From the NCBI RefSeq assembly GCF_002443255.2, contig NW_019211459.1, forward strand, positions 5,036,075-5,100,074: a stretch of DNA of 64,000 bases. Reading direction: 5' to 3'. Shown piece after piece: positions 10,731-23,152 of this stretch. Source of the DNA: Varroa destructor (taxonomy: Eukaryota > Arthropoda > Arachnida > Mesostigmata > Varroidae). Position numbers and translations under genes: made by a program. The notes below the pieces were generated by a model, which ran no database searches, was not told where the DNA came from, and was given only the letters and a program-made list of their open reading frames with translations. The first letter of the stretch is position 1, and every line of letters starts with the position of its first letter.

Positions 10731-13700
10731 AAGTTATTACTCTTAAGACTTAATACCTGTCAGTAAATAATGAAGGCGCGAAAGCTTCTATGACTAGAAA
10801 AGCCTCACGGTACTTAATAGAAAACTCTTCTCCTCTATATAATGTCAAAAACGTATCCATGAGGTTAAAGAATTACATGTTCTAGTACGTTGTACAGCTT
10901 GCGAATAGCATACCTCGCTTTGTGGTTTTCTCTCTCTCTCTCAGATGGTAATCTGTTATCGCAAGGACAATGTATGTTTCCGTTTTACCTTGCAAGAAGA
11001 ATGATTACGTCAAAATGATCACGTAATGGTCTATCGCGATTTCCGTTCACGACCGCAAGGGCAGTGGACAATTGTAACACATGTTTGAAAGCAGAATTTC
11101 ACCTCGAGAACAAATATACCAATGAGAGAGGTACCTTATGGTGTGATTATAGTTACCGACCCGCACTAGGCCTCGTTGTGGTTCTATCCATCAATAGCGC
11201 CGAATATCGATGCACTCATATGGAAAACAGGACCGCCGTGATTTGTGTCAAGTGTAAGAAATTGACCCAAGCGCTTTGCTGGTACTTCGCCACGGTGAAA
11301 TCGATGTAGTCTGTCTTTATCTGGTAAGGATTTCAGCCGCAGGAAGCAACTACAAGAACTAAACAAGAACGAGTTTTCTCCAAGGAGAACAAACCGTATC
11401 TCAAACCACCACAAAGTAGGAAAAAAATGTTTGCACTGATGAAAACATGCTTTGCCAAATAGACAGTAACCCATTAAAGTTTGAGATTCTAAACCGGATC
11501 GACTGTTAAAAAAGCTCTCAGAGTAATCGGGTTAGTTCTCCTTCACCTTCACAGAAAAAGTGCAAACGTTACCAAAATTGTAGCAAATATAAAGTTAAGC
11601 GTAATTTTCCGTAGTTTTCACTGTTCAATACGCCGGTCGTGGGTTGTAGCACTGAACCCAATGTACAGCTTAGTCAACTGATATTAAACGCAAGCAAACA
11701 GCGTCTCGAATGGCGGCTGTCAGCTACTTCGGGCTGAAGTGCCTGTACAGTATCTGGGTGGACTACCTGAACCACACGAACGAAAACTGATTTTTCTTTG
11801 CTCGAAGGCCTACATTTGCGTCCTTAAGCAAAGCTTAAGCAAACATCAGTCAATCAGTTAACTCAGTATTCCGTTGAAATTGCCTTACCTAAGCGGCGAT
11901 GCTTCAAAAATTAGTAACCTCTGCAAATGGTCGATATAATTTTTTACGATTTCGCTGCGAAAGCAAAGCTCCTCGTACGTAGACAACCGCCTATGAACTA
12001 CCCATTGCCTTTAATCACCGCTGATAGTCGTCCATGTCATACATGTGTTTGTTTCAATAAGACACTAAGACGTAGTGACTTCTCTCTAGCAAACATGTCC
12101 TATTCAAGCACCGTTATTTGTCCTGTAGTTTCTTTTTCGCGTTAACATAGCTTATTTGCAGTTACTTTGAGATTCCGTCAATTGCCCTTAGTTTCCTCGT
12201 CACAGAGACCCCACATCTCGTCCAAAGCGGCACAACTCCAGTTAAACATAGTTGACAAATTTTGTCTACTTGATCCATCTGTGTCCTATGGGAAAGGCAC
12301 AAACAAAGCTGGCAATTTCTCATGTACGACAATTTTTCGAAGGGCAAAATTAATCGGAGATGAGCGACTCTGTTAGCAAACTGTGTGAGAATGTGGGTGT
12401 GCCCGGGCCTGGGCGTCTAGAGACAACAAATGACGGCACACCACACAGTTCTGCCCTCTTTAGTCCCTTTTCCCTGCCGATGCGACCATATAACATTAAT
12501 AAAATGAGAGCCGACTTCAATGTTAGCTAACCCTTTCGATCATTTGCCTGGGGCAGTTAGTCTGGGGTCTGTGTTTCTATGAGCTGAGCCAAAATACTGC
12601 CACCTGTTCGTTTGCGCAGAAGCAAGAGTACGGGGTCTGTAGGAACTTTGGTGTCCAGAGTGGAAATATTGTACATCCAATAACTGGACAATTCAAATCG
12701 AACCGTAATAATGGAGTGTACGAAAAGAAGAATATCGTGCGAAGGGAATAACGCAATAATTTCAGCAGACATCTTATTAGTCTTCAATACTGGCATAGTC
12801 CACGAGTGGAACCACTTTATGTATAAAGTGGCTTTATGTATAAACCTGCCTACACGAGAGGTCGAATTGTGTTCAATGACATATTTGGCAGTACTGATGC
12901 GGCTGACTGCAGTTTAATATCCTTTTTACCATATATTTTTTTGACTTTTGCGCCATAACAACTTCCGGCCATTGCAATGACGAAGGCAAATTAGCTATTC
13001 AATGGAGTAGCTGCTACATTTCCAACAATGTTCGAAAATATCCTTACATCGAGGCAACAATTGTATATTATTTACCTAGTTCTTAAATCACTATCCTTAA
13101 CTGTCTTAGGTATTGCGTCGGCAGGTAAACACGGTGGATGCGCCATGAGTGAACACACGCTCTAGATACATGGCTATGACCGAGTTTTAAAATTTTTCCG
13201 CGTTTTCCAACGATGATAACGGTACACCCTATAGCAGTTATGCATAATTGCATTCGCTACGGATGCAGCCACAGTAAAATCCACACTCGTTGCTTCTTAC
13301 TCGTTCTGTTCTTTTATTCTTGCGTGTGTATACTACCCATCTGTATATGTATTACAAAGCCAGCGCTCGTCTAGCAAAGTGGGCAAGGGTGTTCCTCCAA
13401 AAGAGCTGACCGTGGAAGTCTAGCGTTTTTCCTACGATGGGGTATCCGAGGTAAGCCAAACCGTAAAGGGGGAAGGGGACAGCAGAGCACAGACCGATCG
13501 GAGAGAGGGAACGTACCGACAGGAGCCGCCGGACTGACCGAGTTGGACGGGGCGGGGAAGGCCATAAAATCGTTTTATATTTGTATAAATGTTAACGATG
13601 TGAGTTATTTATTTGTCGGCGATCGCGGGCCGCTGCCGCTTACCCTGCTCGTCTTTGCCGGCGTCCCTTGTGTTTGTTTGTTGTTCGCTAGTGGCTGTCA

Positions 13701-14615
13701 CTGTTGCTACCACTGCTTAGCTGTTACTGCAGCTGCTAGCGGCTGCAGTGATCGCAGGGCGCTGGTAGGCACTAGCAAAAATCTGCCGCCTCTGCTGAGG
13801 ACTATCATACGGACCCGGCCCGCGCTATCTAAGAGGCAACCCGGCGAGACTATGCAGCAGTCGTTTCGATCAGCGACGGCGTTCGGTTCTAGTGTTAACC
13901 TCTCTCCCAGAGCCTTCGTTTTCAGCTTCTATAGAGATCGTTCACGCTCGTCTGCTTTACATGTCCAGTTAATAGCCGAAGGGATTCAGACTTATTTGGT
14001 CCTAACTCTCACCAGTGGCAGCATAGAGGCAAGAAAACAGAGTGCAATGGCTGACTGTAGTGTCTAGCAACTTAACGTAGAACCGATCTATGACCAAACC
14101 GGGCAGGGTGCCATCCAGTCAGTTCGTGCGAGCTTGCTTTAGACTTGAAGTGGTTCTCTCGGATGTGGTGCAATTCAAATGAGAGAAAGTGCTAAGATCG
14201 TAGGTAAACTCTTCTAAGCCGATCCATCGGTGCCTGGAAAATCTCTATGCGTGTCTCATATTCTTGTATGCTAATCTTCGATCGTCTCTGCGCCATTGAA
14301 TAGTTCGAGTTATCACAAAAAAAGGTCTGCAATACTTTCCCCTCCTAGTTGAGACCCAAGAATCGAGCACTCAGATGCAAGAAACACGGTGGTCAGAGGT
14401 CCGTTAGATATGTACCATTACATTAAAAGATACGGTATGCAGATTCTGCTTATGATATCAGACAGCTATGTGTTCAAGTGCATGATTCAACGACAGTTAT
14501 AATGATGACATAAATTTTAATGACAAACGTGGCTTCTTTTTTACGCTAGACACAACAAAATCAAAGAAGTGGTTTACTTACGGCCCCTACGACGACAATG
14601 CTTACTGATAGCCCT

Positions 14616-15032
14616 CTAGCTAATTCTTGTCGAATAACCTTTCGTAATTTTTATATATAAAAAATAATTGTGAAGTTTGATGAATATCGTCGACTCGTGT
14701 TTATAAATATCAGCTGCAAGATAGAAAATACGTTCAGCGTCAAAGCGGCTTAATTCGTGGTTTATACGAACGTCAAGTACGGTGTCAAAGTAGTCTAGAA
14801 GATAGATACTGAAGTTAGCAACATCTGCAGGTCTTCTCAGGCCTTTGATGTAAGCAGTAAGCCAGTGCCAAATTGGCATCATGATAGACCGGAGGAAGGC
14901 CGCGCAGGCTAGGGGCAAGTTGCATGTGATTTCCAAATGTACCGTAGCATATATTGCGGTAACTTTTCTTTCATAGTTTCTCCACGTAGGCGTACGAGGC
15001 AAGGAGGCAAATATCCTCTGCTGGCCGCCGTA
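14616..15032 (-). CDS. Unassigned open frame, possible exon of a frameshifted gene
   Basis: This minus-strand frame is open from just after a TGA at 15033-15035 to a TAG at 14616. It reads like a real, fairly hydrophobic polypeptide (for example IYLLDYFDTVLDVR, then ERIFYLAADIYKHE). A weak acceptor (CCAGCAG) lies near 15018. After an A-run near 14650 a different frame stays open (LRKVIRQELARGLSVSIVVVGA) up to a perfect GTAAGT donor after 14582. A one-base slip would join the two into one exon. A seven-transmembrane chemoreceptor-like pattern is conceivable but not demonstrable. The length alone is within chance. Confidence 0.2.
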   Translation of the reverse strand, partial: YGGQQRIFASLPRTPTWRNYERKVTAIYATVHLEITCNLPLACAAFLRSIMMPIWHWLTAYIKGLRRPADVANFSIYLLDYFDTVLDVRINHELSRFDAERIFYLAADIYKHESTIFIKLHNYFLYIKITKGYSTRIS

Positions 15033-16874
15033 TCATCCGTGATATGAACCATTGCTGAATAACAATACCTCGCGTATCCTGCAAACATTTCGCGTCATTC
15101 CTCAACCTTGTCGTCGACTGAGCTGCCGATATGGGCTATTCTCCGATGATATATCTTTCTAACGGGCCATACGCGTCTAAGTATGTCCGTCTCCTTGCCT
15201 GTGTGAATGTATAGGTGGCTGACTTAGGTATTTCTATAGCCGTCTCTAACCGATCTAACCCTCAGGAAGAGCGAGAGGAAATGAGGGGAAGGCGAGGGGG
15301 TTAAAGAAATAGCGCTCTACGACAAGGCAGCTACGGGGTCTTCCTTCTATTCCTCTTCTTACGATTGTCGCCATTGTAATGGCTGTGTTAGTCTTCCTTA
15401 GTACTGCCTCTTGTGGGGCCAGTTTGGTCATGTGTACTGTTATGGTGGCTACGACAGCACAACGCTTGTCGGTTCTAGACGTACATGTGAGGAGGCGTCT
15501 GAGAGAGGTTAGACTCGCACGTTCGCGCGTGGGGGTCTGTCTTTTCCCTCCCGCCTTCTTATCGTAAGTGCGGATATTAAGTGTCGTTGCACGTGAGTGG
15601 AATCGATTGGCGGTCGCAAGGCAGCCAGACAAGTTGGCGCGAATGACGTCCGTCGGTGGAAGGCAGCTGCTTAAGTGAGAAAGCATCACCAACAAAGACA
15701 GTGTCCTGGCTGGACCAAGAGCTATACACCACAAGCAAAGCTACGGGGTACGATGCGCGTCTGCTAATCATGGCGTCCATCGCTTTTCTTTTGTTCTTTC
15801 AATGGAGCTAGGGCGATTCGTCGCCGAGTAGGATAAGCATACATACATACTAACCTAGACTAAATATCTGGACAATTTGTAAATTCTATTGTCTAACTAA
15901 ACAAAATCCCTATTCGTAGTTCCATTATCGTCCATCGGCTGACCTTAGCTGGCTCTGAGCATCATGTTAGTATAGTACGAATCGCTAAAACATTACGTTG
16001 TTACCACGGTATACCACTCACCTTTGATTTGTGTCGAAATAATCGATTAAGCAGAAGGCGGATCGTCAGCAAAAATAAGTTAAAAATGACACAGTAAAAC
16101 AATTAGAAAAAAAACATCGGAAAAAGCCATGACTCATTAACATGACGGTCTTAATAATAAAAACTATTTTTCTCAGCTGGCACGTTTTCTGAGACACGCA
16201 TGTAAAAGTGACCTGCCTGCTTAGACACAGACTATCTATGCTTAATCGTTTGTGTCCGGAAAGATTTTTAACAAAAGAAAAACAAGTAAACCCTTCAAAA
16301 AGGGTGCTTTTAGACCATATGGGTTTTTAGTGCAAATGGGATCGGCATAGCATTGACACACTTATTTCACCGTCGCTTTACCTATTGATAAGGACATGGA
16401 TTATGGAGATCGCATACAAATACGGATACAACGAGTAAGCAAATTAAATCCAGAGAAGACTCTGTAACCGACCAATGCATAAAGAGTGTATTCTAGTCCA
16501 CCACAGCTTTTTCTTTTTGCAAGAGGTTTGTCGCCAAATTGCTGAGAGTCTCTTTCTTCGAGAAACGGAAGGGGAACTAACGGGATCAAACAAGATGCTC
16601 TAAGCGATACGACAGCAGCGGAGTAGCGTCCCGATCGCGAATCATCAGATTGACCCTCCGCCTGAAATATGCCGAAATGTGATACAATATCCATTCGTGC
16701 AAAAGTGACAGGGACAAAGTAAGTAGACTATTGGTGCTTAGTAATGCAACATTTATTTCCATGTTTTTGGCGTAGAAGAGACACAGATATCTGTAGACTA
16801 CCCAGGTGACAACGCCAGTTAGCATAACAGGTCCCCTCGCTAGGATCAAGTTGAGGCTGCTGTCAGCGATATGA

Positions 16875-16972
16875 GGACGTGAGAAACCCCTACTCTCTTT
16901 CTCTCGCTCTCCCTCTCCCTCTGTCTCTCACACACATACAAGACATATATACGAAAAAGGTTTCTCACGTCC
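16875..16972. repeat. 14-bp inverted repeat flanking a CT-rich tract
   Basis: GGACGTGAGAAACC at 16875-16888 is repeated exactly in inverted orientation at 16959-16972. Between them lies a CT/CA-rich low-complexity tract. No flanking target-site duplication is seen. It may be a small foldback element or a chance pairing near a microsatellite. Confidence 0.6.
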
Positions 16973-19852
16973 CTGGGGATTGAAGTCCTAGCCAGGTCGG
17001 AGTCTGGGTGCTGTCATTTCAATGTCTTCCTCGTATCAAGATCCAGTGAATAAGGTGGTCTCAAATCCAACATCATTATTGTATAAGAAGAGCTTCCATC
17101 GTCATCAAAATTTGATAAACCCAAAGATCCACTGAATGGGTGGTTCCGACGCCGTATTGTAAACCAGCTAGACCTATACGCATGCCAGAAACGCAAACGT
17201 AATATAATAACGCATAGATATGTAGGTTAGCCATATCTCGGGTAGCATGTCTATCCGGTTAGCCGTAGACCATCTCATAACAATAACAATAGATGTTTTT
17301 AAAATTTAGAGAAAAGGAACGTTTTTATCCAGCTGTAGACGACATCCGCAAAAAATCCTTTATCATTACTATGCAACTCTCGTCCGTAATTCGCTATTGG
17401 CTCTTGGCTTTAGATAACTTTTGAATTAAGTGCAGTAAACAGGCTATAGCATTGTCAATCATTATCTTCAATTTCAAAACGGGTCTGTTGGCCCGTTCTT
17501 ATGAAAAGATGTTCTTCAACGCATTTGATACAGTATAAACACGCAGTTATTATTACTCACTTTATAATTATATGGCATAAATTAGTTTTATAATAATAAT
17601 ATAATAATAGTCAGATCATCTACCCGCCGCAGACCTGTCAGATGCTTGTTATTAAAGACGGAACTTCTTTGGCCTATTGTCGGTTATTAGTCGCAACGAA
17701 AACTTGTTAGTTAGGCCTACCGTCTACGTAGAATTATAGCTCTAAAAAAACGAATTACACATTGATTGTCATTTTTCAGGTACTGCATTTTTGTAGTAAA
17801 TGTCTGCGGATTGGCAGTCTAGCATTTGAAGTACTCAACAAGTGGCATCATATAATTACGTTTTAAGGGTCTCTCGACTTTTACGTATGTTTGCAGGCGT
17901 TCGTGCTTCTTGTGCAGCAATGATCATAGATTTTGTAAGTATAATTAGTTTAACTAGATGGTTTATAATATTAAAAATATCTTTGTTTGATTTGAAAGAC
18001 GTCAAGACCGATATCGCATAAGGAAGGGAAGGAGCGTTACCAATACAAAATGGCCAAAGAATTTTCCTTTTCCCAGAAGAAGTACTTACTGTTTTTTAAT
18101 CCGCTGGTGACCATGTGTTGTGTTAAATTCTTATTAATTAAAAATTATATAACAATAAATTACTTGCAAAAATGACTAGCTCATTTAACCTTTTAACCTT
18201 CATAGTAAACATTTTCGTTGTTAAAGGAACTAAAAATATTAAACTTGTTAGTTAACATTTTCAAGGCTGTTTTATATAAACTATACAAATACAGTTATTT
18301 AAAGTCAGTCGCTGTCTTTTCTTTTGTATGTTGTGTCGCCGTCTGCCATGATAGAGATTTCAAACTGCGAAGATGAATGCTTCAGTAGGAAACAAGATCC
18401 AATCGTGGCAATCGATAATTTGCACTTCGTGAAGGTCAAAGGCTGCTTAGACAATTGAGGGCGCGTGCGTCTTGTGCGATTATTCAGCTTAAAAAATTGC
18501 CTGATGGTAGCTGAAGTTGAAGAACGGCATTTTCGATTTGAAGGATGCAGTCCGTTTCATGCGCCTTCTAATTTAGCAAAGATTGCCTCAAGAATGTCTT
18601 TTAAGTGGCTCGATAATTGACGATTCCATATTAAAAATCCTACTAGTTGAAGATATTTGTTCCGCAAAGATGCGATCTGTCTTGAGACTATTATGTGATA
18701 TACTTTGCCGCGCTAAGGTCGAATACCGTATTTAAGCCGTCTTAAACTGTTGAAACAATCGCTCCAAAGGATTTCCCGCTGAAAAAAAATAACCAATTTT
18801 TTTTAAAAACTTATTTGCAAAAGTTTTTTTTTTATTTAAAAGTTTATTTCCGTTTCCAAATTCAAATTCGGCCTAAAAACTGTACCAGTCTTAGACTGAT
18901 AAAGATGTCGCATGTTCTAATGTCATATCTTTAAAATAATTGTTGAAAAAGTATAAAATCTACGCTCAGCACGTCTGGTGTAACGGTGACGACGGGTGCC
19001 TGTTTATTATCTCACTGTATAATTAATAATTATCTTGAATTTTTTATTTCATTCATTAGATCTGGTTATCAACAGATCAACTGATAACGTCGAGCCCTAC
19101 GATCAAGAAATACCAATTTCACTCACTTTATCGTAAACAAGCGAGTATTTTTAGCAAATGCTTCAAATTCGAATATGTAGGAAAATGTTTAAACTAGCAA
19201 AGTACCGTGTATCAGAGGATGTCCTATGGAACAATACGGAATTGGTTACTTAGAGCTGATTTTACCTTCAACGAATTGTGATTGAAGCATTAGAACGAAA
19301 AGGTCTGATTTTGCTCAAATCCTTGTTAGAAAGGCTGTACCGGCACAAAACTCCACTTTTTATTTTTAGCTATCATTCAGCGATGGAATAAACCCAGCAT
19401 TATCCTGCTTCGAGGTCAAATTAAAGTGATGACTTCTTCCATAGACCTCAGTTATTTATTTGAAAGTGCTACTTGTAAACACACTGCATTTAAGACGCTG
19501 TTGTATCGAAGAAGAAAGATTGTTTCTGCCCCAAAGACCAGAGAAAAATAAAAACTGTTAAGCAAAAAACACAATTTATTGCAAGCTAGCCACAGGAGTG
19601 GGCAAAACCCTTTTGTTTTTCTGGAAATGCAAGAACGGGACTTTATTATGGGGTGCTCTGTGAACCATTTTACTTAAGGAGGACAAGCACGAAGAAGTAC
19701 ATGGTAAGGTATTTCCAATAATAGTCTTCAATTAGTAACCGACGAGTGTTGACATACGTCTAGTATAATCTCATATTGATCTCAGCAGTAATTCCTACAT
19801 CGTTGTAACCTCTAAATATCTCATCGAAGTTACTACAGTGATATCATTATCC

Positions 19853-19853
<1 letters not shown>

Positions 19854-19883
<30 letters not shown>
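19854..19883. repeat. (TA)15 microsatellite
   Basis: An uninterrupted TA dinucleotide run of 30 nt. Confidence 0.95.
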
Positions 19884-19887
<4 letters not shown>

Positions 19888-19890
19888 TAG

Positions 19891-19936
19891 TATATAACTA
19901 TTTACAACTAATATATTAGTTATAAATAATTATATA
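19891..19936. repeat. AT-rich near-perfect hairpin beside the (TA)15 run
   Basis: Two 22-nt arms (19891-19912 and 19915-19936) are inverted copies with two mismatches around a 2-nt centre. Together with the adjacent TA run this could extrude as a cruciform. It may have grown from simple-sequence slippage. Confidence 0.8.
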
Positions 19937-20931
19937 TGTATAATAATGAGCATCCTTTTCACTAACAAGAACTGGTTACCGATGATTTTTCTGCTCGTCT
20001 TGCTGTTTTCCTTCAGGATACTTAATTGATCTAGCATTGCTTCCCGTTGACTTCGTTTCGCTGAGGTTGTCCAGCGTAGAGATCAAAATCGTAAGTTTAT
20101 TATGAACTACGTTTTTGATCGCCGCGCTAACGTTCGACAGAGATTATCGCTATTATATTTTATGAAAAGTGATTTGGATCATAATATATGTAAATTTTCG
20201 GCAAAATGGCAGCTTTATCCCACGGGGTCTGCCGGCTAATATCACATCACAGTATATATTCTGAGAAATTTTTCAATTCAGAGAGCACGATATAAATTAT
20301 TGCCATATATCCGAGGTATTGCTCATATGTACTATGTAGGCTTCGCTCTATGGGGATATATGATGAATTTACGTGCGGTCATCGTTACACCGTCGACTGC
20401 ATCAGTCATCTAAAATAGACACATCAACCAAAGGACAATAACAGCTAGTTGTTAGCACTCATACCGTACGTACAAAAAAAAATATGCTGGTAAAATATGT
20501 AGTATATAGATAAGGTTCACATGCTTCCGAGCTGCGTTTGATTTTAACACTTCTCGATGGGAAAGTTTATTTTCAAATAAATCAGGCACGCCGTATTAAA
20601 TCGAATACCTTCAATCAATTGAAATGATGCCTACTGGATTTGATCGACGTTTTTTTCTGAATAATTCTTGTTCCGTCGCTATCACCTCTCGCCATCTAGT
20701 GTATCATATGAAGCAGACTCTTACACATGTTTTATCTTCTAAAAAAATGTCCTTTTTTATTTGAATAGGGCCCGATTATATTAAAATGGAGAAACGAACA
20801 CGTGTCCGAATGTTATATATATGAAAGACGTTTCGGTATGAAAAGGCTCCATATCTTCAAGTGTATCGTATCGCATCACGTACGACCCGCACTTTTAATT
20901 ACTTTGTTATGAATTAGATCCAACTAACAAT

Positions 20932-20937
20932 TTTATT
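20932..20937 (-). terminator. Poly(A) signal AATAAA of the DLGAP-like gene
   Basis: AATAAA on the minus strand lies 56 nt past the stop codon of the DLGAP-like gene. That is a normal position for a short 3' UTR and supports the terminal-exon call. Confidence 0.6.
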
Positions 20938-20992
20938 AGTTAGAACAGCTGCCCCAATAAGTTTTATACAAGTTCTTTTTTAACACGCTGAC

Positions 20993-21079
20993 CTACTCGG
21001 ACCGTACAACATCCGTGTCGTCGTCGTCATTTTGCGAGGATATCTTATCACGGGCGGCCGCTTTTTCTTTCTTGTATTC
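20993..21079 (-). CDS. DLGAP-like gene, terminal coding exon
   Basis: A strong acceptor (pyrimidine-rich stretch ending TGTTGCAG) opens a phase-0 exon of 28 codons plus TAG. It starts EYKKEKAAARDK and ends DDDDTDVVRSE. It continues the charged helix of the preceding exon (EEARQRFL|EYKKEK), across a 346-nt intron. The protein ends in Arg-Ser-Glu, without the Thr-Arg-Leu PDZ ligand that closes DLGAP1-4. This favours the DLGAP5/HURP/Mars branch. Retaining the intron upstream would instead end the protein at 21384. Confidence 0.75.
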   Translation of the reverse strand, partial: EYKKEKAAARDKISSQNDDDDTDVVRSE

Positions 21080-21425
21080 CTGCAACAGGATGAGCAGAAA
21101 ACCAGGACAAATATCAGTTATAGCACCGTTCGCAGTGAAATACAGAGATGTTTGATTTCTCTTCAACACAGCTATGTTGCTAAAGCATTGATTGAACTGT
21201 ACACGTTGATGCACATAAAATGTTGCTATCTTTTTCGTACTGCCCATTAAGCTATGGCATTTTCTAAAAAATATATTTCAAAAATATAAAAATGGAATTT
21301 CGAAAAAAACGATCCTATTTTTGCTTGGATCATGATTAATAAGTCAGTTGTTTCACATTACCAGACGCTGGGTACAGATATTATTAACCACGCAACGATT
21401 TTCTCGCAGAAAGGAAACCGTTTAC

Positions 21426-21694
21426 CAGAAATCGTTGGCGGGCCTCTTCCTTCTGACGAGCAGCCTTCTCGCGTCGGTCAATATCAGCCTGGCTAGGGGT
21501 ATTATTGTTGTCGTTCTTTGAGGCCAAAGGCTTCTTCCGGAATCCCTGACACTTTGGCCCTACCGTGGATATCGTCTTCTTGACTTGCGGCTTCGTATCT
21601 TCATTCTCCTTCCAGCCGTTCTCCTTTAGCCTCTCGATTGAAGCAAAACCGTCGCGCACTTTTTGGATAGGCATTGAAATCATTTCCCAAAAGC
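21426..21694 (-). CDS. DLGAP-like gene, GKAP-domain core exon (FWEM motif)
   Basis: This exon opens at a good acceptor (CTTCTGCAG) and completes a phase-1 Gly codon. It then reads FWEMISMPIQKVRDGFASIE, LKENGW and a basic linker. This corresponds to the hallmark DL(D/E)GFWDM...LxxxxW block of GKAP/DLGAP proteins. The second half (QADIDRREKAARQKEEARQRFL) is a charged helix like the C-terminal helix of HURP. The donor CTG|GTAAAC at 21425 ends it in phase 0. GKAP-domain proteins are either postsynaptic scaffolds (DLGAP1-4) or, for DLGAP5/HURP/Mars, spindle microtubule proteins used in chromosome congression. The assignment rests on motif order and matched intron phases. Confidence 0.85.
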
Positions 21695-22964
21695 CTGCAG
21701 AAGCGAGTAGATAATAACACAGTGTTTAAGTTACATTGGAAACAACTACAAGAATTGTAGCAAAAAAGTGCCAATACGAAGCGCAGGTTAGGTCGAGGAA
21801 AAAAGGGTAGTCAGGTATAAATGGCTTACGTGAAGTCCAGCTGGATAACAGTAAGGGACCTCACATTGTTCTCATGTTGAACATTAGCCTTAGAAATATA
21901 TTCTTTTAGTTCGAACTGCAGGGACGCTCAGTTGCGTTGCTAGCTGAACTGAATATTACTGACTGCTTTCAGAAATTTACGTAAAACATAATTATTTATT
22001 ATAGAGGCAAAACCAGTCGATATTATAAACGAATATATACGCATCAGGCAGATTCACAAATGAAATTTCTGGCCGAAATAATTGGCGCAGTTGCTCGTTG
22101 GGATATATCTGCACAATTCGGTTTACTAAGAATATGCATCTGAAAATTCGGTGGATGTGGGGTGACCGTTAACGCGCGAGTGATACCTCGTTGCTATGTC
22201 CCCGACAGCCGAAGAGAAACCTCACGAACATCTCATTGATATGATAGCGATTTGATCTTTCAGGTCGAAGAACTTACTCGAAATCCAAGCTCGGCAAACG
22301 TCTATATTAGGAATATTTCAAAGGTCAAGGTTATGAGCATACGACGAACGACTATTACTAGCCATTCGCTCAATATACGCTTAGCCTATACCGTAGTTAA
22401 AGCAAACAAGCCTCGAGGATTCGATAATGGAGAGATGGAGGTTGCGTAAACATGTATGACGGTCTCATTTTGATCTGCTGAGAAATCAGCGGTAGACATC
22501 AAGGCAAAGCTATCGCCACGTCCGTAACTCCGTAACGGTTGCAGTGATAGATAAATTAGCCGGTAACAGGACTTCATTAACCAGCGTAACGTACAATTAT
22601 ACAATTAATTGACTGACACTGGCTAAAGGTGATGAAGAGAGAAGTTACATAGATATCAATGTATGCTACGTACCGCAACGGTGACCTCTGCCTCTCCATA
22701 AATCCATAGTATGCTTCAATTAATTCCTTACTTACTTATTCTAATGTAGGAATCTAGTTCCCGTTTCCGGATTCTAACTTAGCCCGTGTACGTATGATGA
22801 CAGTCACGCGTTACGACAACATCAAGTGGATACTGCTTTCTGTAACACAATCGAGCTCGATTCAAGTTCGACCTAACGCTTCGTGCCTAGACGCAATCGA
22901 TATTTCGCCTGATAGTCATTGTGGATCAGAAAATTGATGCATTAAACTTCGTTTCACTACTTAC

Positions 22965-23152
22965 CTTCGAGATCCTCTCGTCTGGTAGGAAACTCAGAGC
23001 TTCCGCTCTTCGTGCCATCGACGGACTCGGTCGGAATTCCGGAATTTTCGTTAATATTCTTCTGACACAGATCGCGGAACTGCTTACATTTGCCTGCCAG
23101 AATTAGATTTGCTGAGCCAATTGCCATGTCAATGCGGGACGAGATCTCCTCT
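22965..23152 (-). CDS. DLGAP-like gene, GKAP-domain exon (IGxAxLI...KQFRDLC)
   Basis: The exon is bounded by TTGCTTCAG and the perfect donor GAAG|GTAAGT. It enters in phase 2 and leaves in phase 1, matching its neighbours exactly. It encodes EEISSRIDMAIGSANLI, then GKCKQFRDLCQKNIN, a polar linker, and EDLE-G. The family pattern here is an Ile-x-x-Ala-x-Gly-x-x-x-Leu helix, then KFxQFxxLC, then the DL(D/E)GFW entry. All are present in order, which is the main reason for the family call. The intron on its 3' side is 1,270 nt. Confidence 0.88.

Larger units (their letters stand above)
10435..20931. other. Long non-coding stretch with local GC-rich islands
   Basis: Nothing here is supported as a gene. 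13.4-14.1 kb and 15.2-15.8 kb are richer in G+C and CpG and carry overlapping open frames in several phases. That suggests promoter or 5'-leader sequence rather than a recognised protein. 17.3-20.9 kb is strongly AT-rich with no coding signal beyond isolated splice-like motifs. The repeats and inverted repeats in this stretch are listed separately. Confidence 0.5.

Noticed and set aside
13543..14067. 174-codon plus-strand frame in a GC-rich island
   Set aside because: It starts at a non-ATG codon, shows no domain or splice support, and stop codons are rarer in GC-rich sequence. It is better explained as promoter or leader sequence.
15255..15734. 159-codon minus-strand frame
   Set aside because: It begins at TTG directly after an in-frame TAG, has no recognisable family, and lies in a GC-rich patch where about one such frame is expected by chance.
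21384..21425. Extension of the GKAP exon to a stop at 21384 (VNGFLSARKSLRG)
   Set aside because: A donor at 21425 joins in phase to an excellent terminal exon at 21079 followed by AATAAA. The extension is more likely the start of an intron, though an intron-retaining form is possible.
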